From CADCWK01 sp035944555 (GTDB taxonomy: Bacteria > Chloroflexota > Chloroflexia > Thermomicrobiales > UBA6265), in the NCBI GenBank assembly GCA_035944555.1, contig DASZAY010000005.1, positions 47,111-111,110 of the forward strand: 64,000 nucleotides of DNA, read 5' to 3'. Of this stretch, positions 17,446 through 26,427 are shown one piece after another; position 1 is the stretch's first letter; each line of letters starts with the position of its first letter. A program made the translations under genes and the position numbers. Under the pieces are notes generated by a model. The model did no database searches, was not told where the DNA came from, and was given only the letters and a program-made list of their open reading frames with translations.

Positions 17446-18039
17446 GTGCCATCTGACCCGCACCACTTAGCCTCAGCTGACCGCTGTGACGCCCCTGGCG
17501 ACCCGGCGACGGTCGTCGCGTGGCAGCCCGGTTGGCCGGAGCGCTTCGCCGTCCTCGGGGCGGCGCTGAGAGCCGCGCTTGGTCCGGTCGCCATCCGGAT
17601 CGACCATATCGGCTCGACGGCGGTGCCGGGACTGGCCGCCAAGCCCATCATCGACGTGCAGGTCAGCGTTGCCGCCCTCGAACCAATGGACCCGTTCCGC
17701 ATTCCGCTGGAACACCGGGGCTTCCGGTGGCGAGCGGACAACCCCGACTGCACCAGACGGTACTTCCGCGAGAGCCCTGGGATGATTCGCACGCACATCC
17801 ATGTGCGGCGTACCGGCAGTTTCGGCGAGCAGTTCGCCCTGCTCTTCCGGGACTACCTGCGCGCCCACCCCGACGAAGCCGACAGCTACGCCGCCCTGAA
17901 GCGGGAACTCGCTCCCCTGCTCAGAACGGACCGTCCGCTGTACACGGATCGCAAGGATCCCTTTATCTGGGACATGATGCGCCTGGCCAGCGCGTGGTCG
18001 CAGCGAACGCGCTGGCGACCGGGTCCATCTGACGCCTGA
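17446..18039 (+). CDS. GrpB family protein (nucleotidyltransferase-like)
   Basis: A 197-residue GrpB/UPF0157 protein with the signature RIDHIGSTAVPGLAAKPIID, which resembles the GS...DxD site of nucleotidyltransferases, plus RRYFRESPG, THIHVRRTGS and LFRDYLRAHPDEADSYAALK. The family is widespread but its substrate is not firmly known. The GTG start has AGGAAG about 8 bases upstream. The 288 bases before it show no gene. Confidence 0.85.
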   Translation: MPSDPHHLASADRCDAPGDPATVVAWQPGWPERFAVLGAALRAALGPVAIRIDHIGSTAVPGLAAKPIIDVQVSVAALEPMDPFRIPLEHRGFRWRADNPDCTRRYFRESPGMIRTHIHVRRTGSFGEQFALLFRDYLRAHPDEADSYAALKRELAPLLRTDRPLYTDRKDPFIWDMMRLASAWSQRTRWRPGPSDA

Positions 18040-18148
18040 CGATCGATCGTGCCATCCGTAGGTCTCAGGATTTTCGGTATCGACGATCACTGGGCGAAGA
18101 CGGCCCTCGCCAGGCGTTCTCGCCAATCAGGCATCGGCGCATCGAAGG

Positions 18149-19141
18149 ATGAGGGAATCAGTGGATGTCCTGGAAACCCGCGACGTGACAGCCGATTGGC
18201 GCCACCTGCTGCTCTACGGACAGAAGACGGCGACCTACAAGCTCGCCCTTGCGACCGTGCTGCAGGGGCTGGCCGGGGACGGGACGCCCGCCGTCTCGCT
18301 CGATGATCTCGCCGCGGACTTCCTGGACGCCTACGTCGATCGCCTGGCGAACGGGCAGCCGCAGATCAGCATCCCGACCCGGTCGACGGCGATGGAACAG
18401 ATCGTCGACGACCTTGCCCGCGGTGCCATCGACCGGGATGGGGCGATCGCCGCCACCCGCCGGGAGGGTTTCCGGTTCGTGCTCGACGCCTTCCACCGGG
18501 TGCGGGGAGCGGATATCGAGCGCCGCTTCTACGAGATCGACGGTGACCGGTTCCGGGTCAGCGATGACGCGATGGCGCTGCTGTCCGGACCGGACGCCGC
18601 GGACATCGGACTGGAGATCGACGCCCGCTGGAGCCTGCTCGAAGGCGACTTCGCGATCCGGCGCTGGCTCGACCGCCTCCGGCTGATCTGCGACGACCGC
18701 GCCTTCTACCTGGCCGACGCCGACGACCACGCCCCGGCCCCCGTTCGGGCGCTGACGTCCGTTCCGGCGGCGCTCCACGGCTACCAGGTCGGGCTCTGCC
18801 TGCACTGCGGCGAGCCCGTCGCGGCCGACGCGACGGTCGTGCCGGTGCTCCCCGCAACGGATCGTGGCGGCTCGTCCTGGAACCTCGTCGTCGCGCACCC
18901 CGCCTGCGCAGACGCCGCGCGCGAATCACTGCCATCGCTCGACCTCGTCGCCCGCCTGGCCGACCGCAACGAGCGCCTGATCGCCTCCAGCAATCCCCTC
19001 AGCAACACCATCACCGGCCCGCTCGGACGGACCGCCCGTGCTCGCCGCCAGGCACTCGCCGACCAGTACGACGCGGCCATGACCGCGGCCCGGCGCGGCG
19101 GGCGCCGTGGCGGCGGTGGCGCGATCTGGTTCGGCGGCTGA
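18149..19141 (+). CDS. HNH-endonuclease-like protein lacking catalytic residues
   Basis: A 330-residue protein with the N-terminal LLYGQKTATYKLALA motif and overall layout of a group of HNH endonucleases. The C-terminal zinc-finger/HNH region is recognisable as CLHCGEPV, WNLVVAHPAC and LIASSNPL. The positions that carry the catalytic DH read VV (TVVPVLP), and the CNxxKSD segment reads CADAARES. The nuclease is therefore probably inactive. The role is unknown. The start could be ATG 18149 or GTG 18161. It is about 110 bases downstream of the GrpB gene. Confidence 0.65.
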   Translation: MRESVDVLETRDVTADWRHLLLYGQKTATYKLALATVLQGLAGDGTPAVSLDDLAADFLDAYVDRLANGQPQISIPTRSTAMEQIVDDLARGAIDRDGAIAATRREGFRFVLDAFHRVRGADIERRFYEIDGDRFRVSDDAMALLSGPDAADIGLEIDARWSLLEGDFAIRRWLDRLRLICDDRAFYLADADDHAPAPVRALTSVPAALHGYQVGLCLHCGEPVAADATVVPVLPATDRGGSSWNLVVAHPACADAARESLPSLDLVARLADRNERLIASSNPLSNTITGPLGRTARARRQALADQYDAAMTAARRGGRRGGGGAIWFGG

Positions 19142-19304
19142 TCGCCGCGACCGATCTGCCACCCCCGTCCTCGTCACCATGATTGGGTAGGACTACTCAC
19201 GCTCCTCCCGGCCCCTGTTGCCAGACTGCCGGTATCGGAGGAATTCCGGGCATCGTCAGGCTGACGGTGCCTTCCTGCCCGGCATGGATGACAGAGGGGA
19301 ACCC

Positions 19305-21533
19305 GTGGTGAGGATCGGAGCGCACGCGTCGACGGATCAGGCGGCTGATGGGACGACCATGCCCGATCGGCAAGCGCCGGCAGGCATGGACCGACGGCGG
19401 TTCGCGCTTGCCGTGCCGGCGGCGGTGGCGGCAATGGGGCTGGGCGCCGGCGGGTATGGCTTGGCGACCGGTGGGCCTGTTCTCGCCCGGCAGGACGACG
19501 CCCCCGACGATCCGACCCCCTCCGTGGATGAGGCCCCTCCCGGCGATCCCCTCACCGACGACCAGATCGACGACGCGCTGAAGGGCGTCCTTGCTGACCT
19601 CGCGGCGGCGGGCGTGGCGGTTCACGACCAGCCTGGCGACGACGCACCAGTCGTGGAGGTACCGGAGCCAGGTCCCTTCCGGCTGCTCGTTACCAACGCC
19701 CGGACGATGGCTATGGAAGCGGTCGGCGGCGGGGGTATCGCTGGGTGGGAGCTCGATGACCTGCTCGGCTTTCAGCGTCCTGCCCGCTCGGATGACCCGG
19801 CGCTCATCCCGGATTTCGCGGCACGAGACCTGGCGGTTGCGAACGCCCGTGCCGTGATCGACGTGGCACGGCAGGATGTCGACCTCGCCACCTACCAGGT
19901 TCGTCCGTCGGAGCTCCTGATCGCGTGGGCCGTCGTGGGCGAGACGGCGGCAGCCGAGGCTGCCCGTCGCTACCTGCCCGGCCTATCCGACGATGGGGAC
20001 GCGATGGTCGCTGTGGCACCGGCGACCGTGTTCCCACAGGTCGTGCTGGCCATGTTCGTCGGTGAGCTGGGCCGGTCCGACGCCGAGGTCAAGCCCGTAG
20101 CGCGTATGCCATCGACGCTGGCGGGCGCGGTGTCGCCCGGTCTCTTTGGCCAGGCGCAGCGCTGCGGCGTGGGAGGCACGCCGGCCTGGTCCGCCCAGGC
20201 ACGTTCCGGTCAGGCGGCGACCCTGCGGGACCAGTCATTCCTCGACGCCCCGTGCTCCGCGGTCTCCGACTTCGTCACTAGTACCCTCTCCGCGCTGACG
20301 TCCGCGCTCACTCGCGGCATCGACTCGCTGCACCTGCCGGGATTCATCTCCGGGGCGCTCTCCTGGCTGATCGGTAAGGCCATCGGAGCGATCACCGCCG
20401 CCATCGACGCCGTGCTCCGGCCGATCCTGACCCAGGTCCGCGCCATCGCCGCGGTCGTCGGCACCGCCGTCACCGTCGTCTCCGCCATCCGGCCGTGGAC
20501 GCTGCGGATGCGTACCGACCCCGTCGTCAGCCGCTTCGCGATCGGGAGCGAGCCCGACCAGGAGGGCCGGGCAAGCTGCCTCGTCGATCTGGGCGGGCTG
20601 GATGAATGGCCACCGTACGTGCTGGATTGCGCTCGGGCCGCGGAGATCGAGCTGCCATCGCTCAAGCCGGAGGGGGCACCGGTCGTCTGGGACTTCCGAC
20701 CTTCTCGCCCCGGGCTGATGACGCTGATCGAGCGGCCGGACGAGCTGGATGCCGACGGCAGGGCCGAATTGCTGTACGTCACGGGGCGGGAGAGCGAGCG
20801 GACGGCGCGCGGGCCGGAGCGAACGGGCACCGTCGAGGTGTTTGCGACCGTGTCCCGCAAGCAGTTCGAGGACCTTCGCGCGACGATCCTCAACCTCGCC
20901 TTCGGGGCGCTGCCGTCGATCATCCAGCCGTTCATCCGCAACCTGCTCGGGCCCGTCGCCAATGACCTGCTCCGCAAGATCACCGAACTGACCGATACCC
21001 GCAGCAACACCACGCTCTACATCCGCTACCACGATGAGCCGGAGCCCGATCCTACCCCCGATCCGGACACCGGCACCCCCGGCGCAGTCTCGACGACGTT
21101 CGAACCTCCGTACGGGCATCTCGGGACGGTCCAGCTTTCCCTCGACGCTGCGACGTGCGATGGGGACACCTGGGACGGAGATCTGCAGCTCGTCATCGCG
21201 ATATCCATGGACGAGACCGCCAATGCGGTCGACATCGACATCAACCAGACGCTCCCGATCTCGTGGGCGTTTACCGATGGTGATGTGGCGACGACCACGG
21301 TCGGTCCCTTCGCTGGTTCGGAGTCCAACGTCGTGCTGGGTCCCGATACGTTCTTCTGGACGTTTGACCTGACCATCACGCGGTCCACGGACGGGGCAGA
21401 CGGCAGTCAGTCGCTCTCCATCGACGGGACCCAGACCGCCGGGGTACCGGGCTTCATCGAGACCGTCCCGCTCGAGGGTTACTTCGCCAATATCGCCGTC
21501 CCCATCCCGGTGACCGCCAACGACGCCTGCTGA
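19305..21533 (+). CDS. Large Tat-exported protein of unknown function
   Basis: A 742-residue product with a twin-arginine signal: MDRRRFALAVPAAVAAMG followed by GAGGYGL and a small-residue cleavage region. No enzyme family is recognised. After an acidic Pro-rich linker there is a helical domain, a hydrophobic/amphipathic stretch (FISGALSWLIGKAIGAI, then VRAIAAVVGTAVTVVSAI) in the middle, a PEPDPTPDPDTG linker and a C-terminal beta-rich domain that starts near GHLGTVQLSLDAATC and ends in NDAC. The GTG at 19305 is chosen because AGAGGGG lies 6 bases upstream; ATG 19359 is an alternative. It is probably surface- or wall-associated. Confidence 0.7.
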   Translation: MVRIGAHASTDQAADGTTMPDRQAPAGMDRRRFALAVPAAVAAMGLGAGGYGLATGGPVLARQDDAPDDPTPSVDEAPPGDPLTDDQIDDALKGVLADLAAAGVAVHDQPGDDAPVVEVPEPGPFRLLVTNARTMAMEAVGGGGIAGWELDDLLGFQRPARSDDPALIPDFAARDLAVANARAVIDVARQDVDLATYQVRPSELLIAWAVVGETAAAEAARRYLPGLSDDGDAMVAVAPATVFPQVVLAMFVGELGRSDAEVKPVARMPSTLAGAVSPGLFGQAQRCGVGGTPAWSAQARSGQAATLRDQSFLDAPCSAVSDFVTSTLSALTSALTRGIDSLHLPGFISGALSWLIGKAIGAITAAIDAVLRPILTQVRAIAAVVGTAVTVVSAIRPWTLRMRTDPVVSRFAIGSEPDQEGRASCLVDLGGLDEWPPYVLDCARAAEIELPSLKPEGAPVVWDFRPSRPGLMTLIERPDELDADGRAELLYVTGRESERTARGPERTGTVEVFATVSRKQFEDLRATILNLAFGALPSIIQPFIRNLLGPVANDLLRKITELTDTRSNTTLYIRYHDEPEPDPTPDPDTGTPGAVSTTFEPPYGHLGTVQLSLDAATCDGDTWDGDLQLVIAISMDETANAVDIDINQTLPISWAFTDGDVATTTVGPFAGSESNVVLGPDTFFWTFDLTITRSTDGADGSQSLSIDGTQTAGVPGFIETVPLEGYFANIAVPIPVTANDAC

Positions 21534-21681
21534 TCGGGTTGGCGACGGCCCCTTGACCCTGACGCCACGTCAGAGCCCATCCTCCTTCCGGACCCGGTGA
21601 TAGGCCGGGCCAGGCAGGAGGATGCTTGTGCGTGCCCCTACGATTGCTGCCGAACCACCCGGACCGACGAGGCACCGCCCA

Positions 21682-22455
21682 ATGACTAGTGTCACGACGT
21701 GGACCGTCAACGAGCTGGCCACGCTGGCCGGGGTCAGTGTCCGCACGCTCCACCACTACCACCATATCGGGCTGCTGGCGCCGGCCCGGATCGGGGACAA
21801 CGGCTACCGCTACTACGGCCGGGCGGAACTCATCCGGCTGCAGCAGATCCTGTTCTTCCGGGAGCTGGAGTTCCCCTTGGACCGGATCCGGTCGTTGCTG
21901 GACCAGCCCGACCTCGACGCCGCAGCGGCCTACCGCGACCACCGCCGGCTGCTCCTGGTCCGGCGCGACCAGCTCGACGGGCTGATCGCGACGCTGGACC
22001 GCGAGCTCGGCCACGACATCACAGAGGAGACGACCATGCCCACCGATACCCCGTACCGCAGCCCGTCCGACCGCTTCTCCGATGACGAGCTGGCCGACCT
22101 CCGAGCCGAGGCGAAGGAGCGCTGGGGCGGCACCGACGGCTGGCGCCAGAGCGAGGCGAAAGCCGCCCAGGTTACGCCGGAGCGGGCGGCGGAGATCCAG
22201 CGCCAGATGGACGACGCCCTGTTCCGGATCGTCGCCCACATGGATGAGGGCGTCGCCGCGCCAACCGTCCAGGCCGCCGTCGCCGATTACCGTGCCTGGA
22301 TGGGTAACTACTACGAGCCCACTGACGAGGTATTTGGGCACATCGCCCGGATGTACGTCGACGACGACCGGTTCGCCGAGACGTTCCGCCGCTACCACCC
22401 GGATCTGCCGCCGTTCATCCGCGACGCCATCCTCCATTCACTCGGGGAGCGGTAG
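21682..22455 (+). CDS. MerR family regulator with TipAS antibiotic-recognition domain
   Basis: A 257-residue TipA-like activator: an N-terminal MerR helix-turn-helix (TVNELATLAGVSVRTLHHYHHIGLL, split around the recognition helix, then RYYGRAELIRLQQILF), a coiled dimerisation helix, and a C-terminal TipAS domain (DELADLRAEAKERWG, YEPTDEVFGHIARMYVDDDRF, FRRYHPDLPPFIRDAI). TipAS domains bind thiopeptides and other drugs. It faces an MFS pump gene with a single base between the two stop codons, so it plausibly regulates drug efflux. Confidence 0.9.
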   Translation: MTSVTTWTVNELATLAGVSVRTLHHYHHIGLLAPARIGDNGYRYYGRAELIRLQQILFFRELEFPLDRIRSLLDQPDLDAAAAYRDHRRLLLVRRDQLDGLIATLDRELGHDITEETTMPTDTPYRSPSDRFSDDELADLRAEAKERWGGTDGWRQSEAKAAQVTPERAAEIQRQMDDALFRIVAHMDEGVAAPTVQAAVADYRAWMGNYYEPTDEVFGHIARMYVDDDRFAETFRRYHPDLPPFIRDAILHSLGER

Positions 22456-22456
22456 C

Positions 22457-23620
22457 TCATCGCAGCCGGGCGGTGATCACGGTCAGTGGCAGCACCGCGA
22501 CCGTGATCACCCAGCCGGCGACGAACGCCCCCTCCGCGCCGGATCGGTCGAACACCAGCCCACCAACCAGCGCCCCGGCCGCGATCCCACCGGTCACGGC
22601 CGAGGGCGGCAGCATCGACGCGAGGTCGCGGCCCGGCCCGGCCAGCCCGACGACGCGGTGCTGGAAAGCCGGGATGAAGGCGAACCCGACCAGGCCCCAG
22701 GCGATCAGCAGGGGCAGCGCGATGACGGGGGAGGTCCCGAACAGGACCAGCCCGCCCAGCACCGCGATGAGGACGACGTTGATCACGACCAGGGTCGCCG
22801 TCACGTTCCGGTCGGCGGCCCGGCCCCCTAGCCAGTTGCCTACGGCGTTGGCGATCCCGTAGCCGACCAGCACCACCGCCACCCAGCCTGGCGTAACCCC
22901 GGACACCTCCTCGAGGAACGGCGTGATGTAGGTCAGGGCAGAGAACTGCCCGCCGAAGATCAGAAAGCCGACCGGTAGGACGACCAGCACCCGCGACGCC
23001 AGGGCGTGCGCAGATTGGGACCGGAACCCGCCCCGGTCCTCGCCGGGGATGGCCGGCACCGCCAGCGCCGCCGCCGCGAGGGCGACCAGCGCGAGAGCGA
23101 ACACCGCCGCGAACGTGGCCGGCCAGCCCAGCCACCGGCCGACCACCGTGCCGAGCGGCACACCTAGCACGGTCGCCAGGGCGATCCCACCGAACACCGC
23201 TGCGACCGCCCGGCCCATCCGCTCCGGTGGGACCAGCCCGGCCGCCATCGCTAGCGCGGCGCCCATGAACAGCCCATGGAGCGCACCGGTCAGCCCACGG
23301 GCGATCATCAGCACCCCGAACGTCGGCGCGATGACGGCAACCGCGGTCGCCGCCGCGTACAGCGACAGCGCGACCAGGACCAGCGGTCGACGCGCGACCC
23401 GCAGTGTCGCGGCCGTCAGCAGCGGACCACCGATCGCGATCCCCAGCGCGTAGGCACTGACCAGCAACCCGGCCGTCCCGATTCCGACGTCCAGGTCGTC
23501 GGCGACCAGCGTGACGATCCCGACAGGGACCAGCTCGGCGCTGCCGACGACGAACGCGCCCAGGACCAGCGCCGCCAATGCCCACTGGACGCGCGAAGCC
23601 GACGGAGTCCGATCCGTCAT
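22457..23620 (-). CDS. MFS transporter (AraJ/drug-efflux-like)
   Basis: A 387-residue major facilitator with 12 predicted membrane segments; the first loop reads DLDVGIGTAGLLVSAYALG and motif-C-like GPLL/GVPLGTVVGRWLGW segments follow, as in the AraJ/Bcr-like drug:proton antiporter group. The start is ATG 23620 (MTDRTPSASRVQW). It is convergent with the TipA-like regulator gene, one base apart. The substrate is unknown; a drug or metabolite is likely. Confidence 0.87.
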   Translation of the reverse strand: MTDRTPSASRVQWALAALVLGAFVVGSAELVPVGIVTLVADDLDVGIGTAGLLVSAYALGIAIGGPLLTAATLRVARRPLVLVALSLYAAATAVAVIAPTFGVLMIARGLTGALHGLFMGAALAMAAGLVPPERMGRAVAAVFGGIALATVLGVPLGTVVGRWLGWPATFAAVFALALVALAAAALAVPAIPGEDRGGFRSQSAHALASRVLVVLPVGFLIFGGQFSALTYITPFLEEVSGVTPGWVAVVLVGYGIANAVGNWLGGRAADRNVTATLVVINVVLIAVLGGLVLFGTSPVIALPLLIAWGLVGFAFIPAFQHRVVGLAGPGRDLASMLPPSAVTGGIAAGALVGGLVFDRSGAEGAFVAGWVITVAVLPLTVITARLR

Positions 23621-23627
23621 CCGGCGC

Positions 23628-23795
23628 TCACCGGCGCTCACCGAGCAGGGCGACCAGGCCTTCGACCACCGGTCCGCGCCACCACGACGCATGATGTCCA
23701 CCCATGAATCCCTCGTACCGGACGACCTCGGCACCCTGCGCGGACAGGACGTCGCGGGTGGCGGACACCGGTCCGCAGCGATGGACCGCCTGATT
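23628..23795 (-). pseudogene. C-terminal remnant of an enterochelin-esterase-like hydrolase
   Basis: On the minus strand a run ends RDVLSAQGAEVVRYEGFMGG followed by HHASWWRGPVVEGLVALLGE and a TGA at 23628-23630. The GGHxxxWWR pattern with its catalytic-position His is the tail of enterochelin-esterase/esterase-D-like alpha/beta hydrolases. The rest of the protein is missing. The roughly 350 bases between this fragment and 24143 hold no recognisable gene. A 10-base direct duplication (CCGGCGCTCA twice, 23621-23640) lies between this stop and the MFS start. Confidence 0.5.
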
Positions 23796-24143
23796 TAGCA
23801 ACGAAACCTATCTTCGCATCTGGCCGCGATAGCGCCGGGACACCCGGCCGTCCGGAGTGGCGAGGTGGTCGAAAGGCGAGGTGGCGGGTCCGATCCCTGG
23901 CCGTCCTCTTCCCGAACCGGATCCGGTGGCAGGTGTCCTCCGCCCATCCGGTCGCGAGAGAAAGGATCGGCGCGGGATTGCCGTGAACCGCCCGTTCTGC
24001 TTCGCCAGAGCCTGACGCAGCGTCTTCGGTTCCCAGGGTAGCCGGGACGACCAGACAGGCGTCCGACGGCACGACCCCTGCCTCCTCCGGGTTCAGCCAA
24101 GGGCGGGAGTCCGACCCTCCAACAGGATCACCAGGAGTTGACG

Positions 24144-24947
24144 ATGGATCTCGGGATCAAGGACAAGACGGCGCTGATCAGTGGCGGGGACTCAGGGATC
24201 GGCTGGCACACCGCCCAGCTGTTGCTCGCGGAGGGCGCGACCGTCGTCATCACCGATATCGAGCAGGACCGGCTCGACGCCGCGGCCGCGAAGCTCGAAG
24301 CGCCCGAGGGCAAGCTGCACGCGTTCGCCGCCGACATCACGAAGCTGGACGACCTGAAGACGCTGCGCGAGCAGGTCGAATCGGCGGTCGGTCAGATCGA
24401 TATCCTCGTCCAGTCCGCCGGGATCACCGGTGCCCAAGGGATGTTCCACGAAATCGACGACGCGGGCTGGACCAACACCATCGAGGTCGACCTGCTCGGT
24501 CCGGTCCGGCTGGTCAGCACGTTCCTGCCGCACCTGCGGGCAGGCGGCTGGGGCCGGCTGGTCTTCCTCGCATCCGAGGACGCGGTCCAGCCCTACGCCG
24601 ACGAGATCCCCTACTGCTCGGCCAAGGCGGGAATCCTGGCGCTGATGAAGGGGTTGTCCAAGTCCTACGCGCCGGAAGGCCTGCTGGTCAATGCCGTCTC
24701 ACCCGCCTTCATCCATACGCCGATGACCGACGCGATGATGGAGAAGCGCTCCAGGGAGATGGGCACCTCGATCGACGAGGCGATCTCCAGCTTCCTCGAC
24801 GAGGAGCGCCCGGGGATGGAGCTCAAGCGGCGCGGCCAGCCGGAAGAGGTCGCCAGTGTGGTCGCCTTCCTGTGCAGCGAGCGCGCCTCGTTCGTCAACG
24901 GCTCCAACTACCGGGTCGACTCCGGGTCCGTGCTGACGATCAACTAG
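24144..24947 (+). CDS. SDR family NAD(P)-dependent oxidoreductase
   Basis: A 267-residue short-chain dehydrogenase. The dinucleotide-binding glycine motif is GGDSGIG, the NAG-like motif reads QSAGITG, and the catalytic region has SEDAV and YCSAK (Tyr and Lys). The C-terminus NGSNYRVDSGSVLTIN is the typical final strand. The ATG at 24144 has CAGGAG 6 bases upstream. The substrate is not predictable. A perfect hairpin follows. Confidence 0.9.
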   Translation: MDLGIKDKTALISGGDSGIGWHTAQLLLAEGATVVITDIEQDRLDAAAAKLEAPEGKLHAFAADITKLDDLKTLREQVESAVGQIDILVQSAGITGAQGMFHEIDDAGWTNTIEVDLLGPVRLVSTFLPHLRAGGWGRLVFLASEDAVQPYADEIPYCSAKAGILALMKGLSKSYAPEGLLVNAVSPAFIHTPMTDAMMEKRSREMGTSIDEAISSFLDEERPGMELKRRGQPEEVASVVAFLCSERASFVNGSNYRVDSGSVLTIN

Positions 24948-24980
24948 CAGCCGGACGAGATGACGTTCCATTGACCCGGG

Positions 24981-25012
24981 AAGGGCCAGGCTGCGCTTTC
25001 AGCCTGGCCCTT
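24981..25012 (+). terminator. Hairpin terminator
   Basis: A perfect 12-bp stem (AAGGGCCAGGCT and its complement) with an 8-base loop, 34 bases after the SDR stop codon. There is no strong T-tract. Confidence 0.6.
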
Positions 25013-25042
25013 GGTCATCTCCGCAATGCGACAGACCGGCCA

Positions 25043-25048
25043 TACAAT
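25043..25048 (+). promoter_or_regulatory. -10 box of a possibly leaderless promoter
   Basis: TACAAT ends 6 bases before the ATG at 25055, so transcription would begin at or next to the start codon. There is no clear -35 box and only a weak CCGGG in place of a ribosome site. Confidence 0.35.
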
Positions 25049-25054
25049 GCCGGG

Positions 25055-26341
25055 ATGACGAATCAGACAGCGACGACGGCGGTCGCCGGATCGACGACGC
25101 GGCGCCCCTTCGCCGGGTGGCGGATGCTGGCCATCGCGGCTCTGGCGGTCTTCGCGACCGGCCCGGCCCAGACGTATGGCGTGTCTCCGTTCGTCAATCC
25201 GATGACGGCCGACCTCGGTATCTCACGGTCCCTGTTCTCGACGCTCTACTCGATCGGAACGCTGGTCTCAGCCGGCGTCCTGATCGTCGCCGGACGCCAG
25301 CTGGACCGCTACGGCAACCGCCTGGTCCTGGCGGTCGCGGCGGTGCTGTTCGGGGCCGGGCTGGCCCTGATGGGCGTCGCGACCGGGCTGCTGTCGTTGC
25401 TGCTAGGGTTCATCATCCTGCGCTCGTTCGGCCAGGGCGTGGTCAGCCTGGGTGCCCGGACGCTCGTCCCCCACTGGTTCCACTCCCGGGCGGGCCGCGC
25501 GTTCAGCATCCTCGGGATCGGCGGGATGGCCAGCCAGGCGGTCGTCCCGACCTGGAATCAGACGATGATCGACTCGGTCGGCTGGCGCGAGGCATGGCTG
25601 ATCAATGCCGGCGTGATGTGGGTGGTCCTGCCGCCGCTGGTGTGGCTGATCGTCCGGAACCGTCCCGCTGACCTCGGGCAGGAGCCGTACGGCGCCGAAC
25701 CCGTGGTCGCCGGAGACACCCGTCCCCGGCATGAGTGGGGCTTCGATGTCCGCCAGGCATCGCGGACCTTCGCCTTCTGGGCGCTGCTGTTCGCCGGGGC
25801 TGTCCCGGCGCTGGTCCTGACCGGGCTGTCGCTCAACCAGACCGGCATCCTGACCGACCGCGGGCTGGACGCGACCCTCGCCGCCACGATGTTCGGGGTC
25901 GGCGCGGCGGCCGCACTCCCGACGAGCCTCGTCGCCGGCTGGCTGTGCGACCGCTACCCCGCCCACTACGTCCTGGTCGCCGGACAGGCGTTCATGGGCA
26001 TCGGCATGGTCGTCCTGCTGACCATCGGCTCGATCGAAGGCGCCATCATCTACTCGGCCCTCCGCGGGATGTGCGAGGGCTGCTGGACGGTCTCGATCGA
26101 CGTGGTCTGGCCCAGCTGGTTCGGCCGGCGCCACCTCGGCCGGATCCGCTCGCTCGGGTTCGCGGTCGGTGTGGTCGGCGCCGCGCTCGGTCCGATCCCG
26201 TTCGGGCTCGCCGTCGACCAGCTCGGCAGCTACGACCCGGCCATCCTCGGCCTGCTCATCCTTCCGGTCGCCGCGATCGTCGCCACGCTGCTTGCCCGCC
26301 GCCCCAATCCTCCGGTGCCGCAGCCATCGATGGCGACCTGA
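25055..26341 (+). CDS. MFS transporter (monocarboxylate/oxalate-type)
   Basis: A 428-residue major facilitator with 12 predicted membrane segments. Features include GPAQTYGVSPFVNPM in segment 1, the motif-A-like VAGRQLDRYGNRLV, LRSFGQGVVSLGARTLVPHWF and, in the second half, LVAGWLCDRYPAHYVLV. The style matches the MCT/oxalate-formate-antiporter-like MFS branch. The substrate is unknown. The reading frame is open upstream, but the first residues with family character start at ATG 25055, which is preceded closely by a -10-like box. Confidence 0.87.
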   Translation: MTNQTATTAVAGSTTRRPFAGWRMLAIAALAVFATGPAQTYGVSPFVNPMTADLGISRSLFSTLYSIGTLVSAGVLIVAGRQLDRYGNRLVLAVAAVLFGAGLALMGVATGLLSLLLGFIILRSFGQGVVSLGARTLVPHWFHSRAGRAFSILGIGGMASQAVVPTWNQTMIDSVGWREAWLINAGVMWVVLPPLVWLIVRNRPADLGQEPYGAEPVVAGDTRPRHEWGFDVRQASRTFAFWALLFAGAVPALVLTGLSLNQTGILTDRGLDATLAATMFGVGAAAALPTSLVAGWLCDRYPAHYVLVAGQAFMGIGMVVLLTIGSIEGAIIYSALRGMCEGCWTVSIDVVWPSWFGRRHLGRIRSLGFAVGVVGAALGPIPFGLAVDQLGSYDPAILGLLILPVAAIVATLLARRPNPPVPQPSMAT

Positions 26342-26427
26342 TTCCGCTCCAACGGGTACCAGTCCCGTCTCGATTGGGATGAATACTGGGGCTCGGGCGA
26401 ATGGCCGACGTGGCAAAGGATGCCGGG

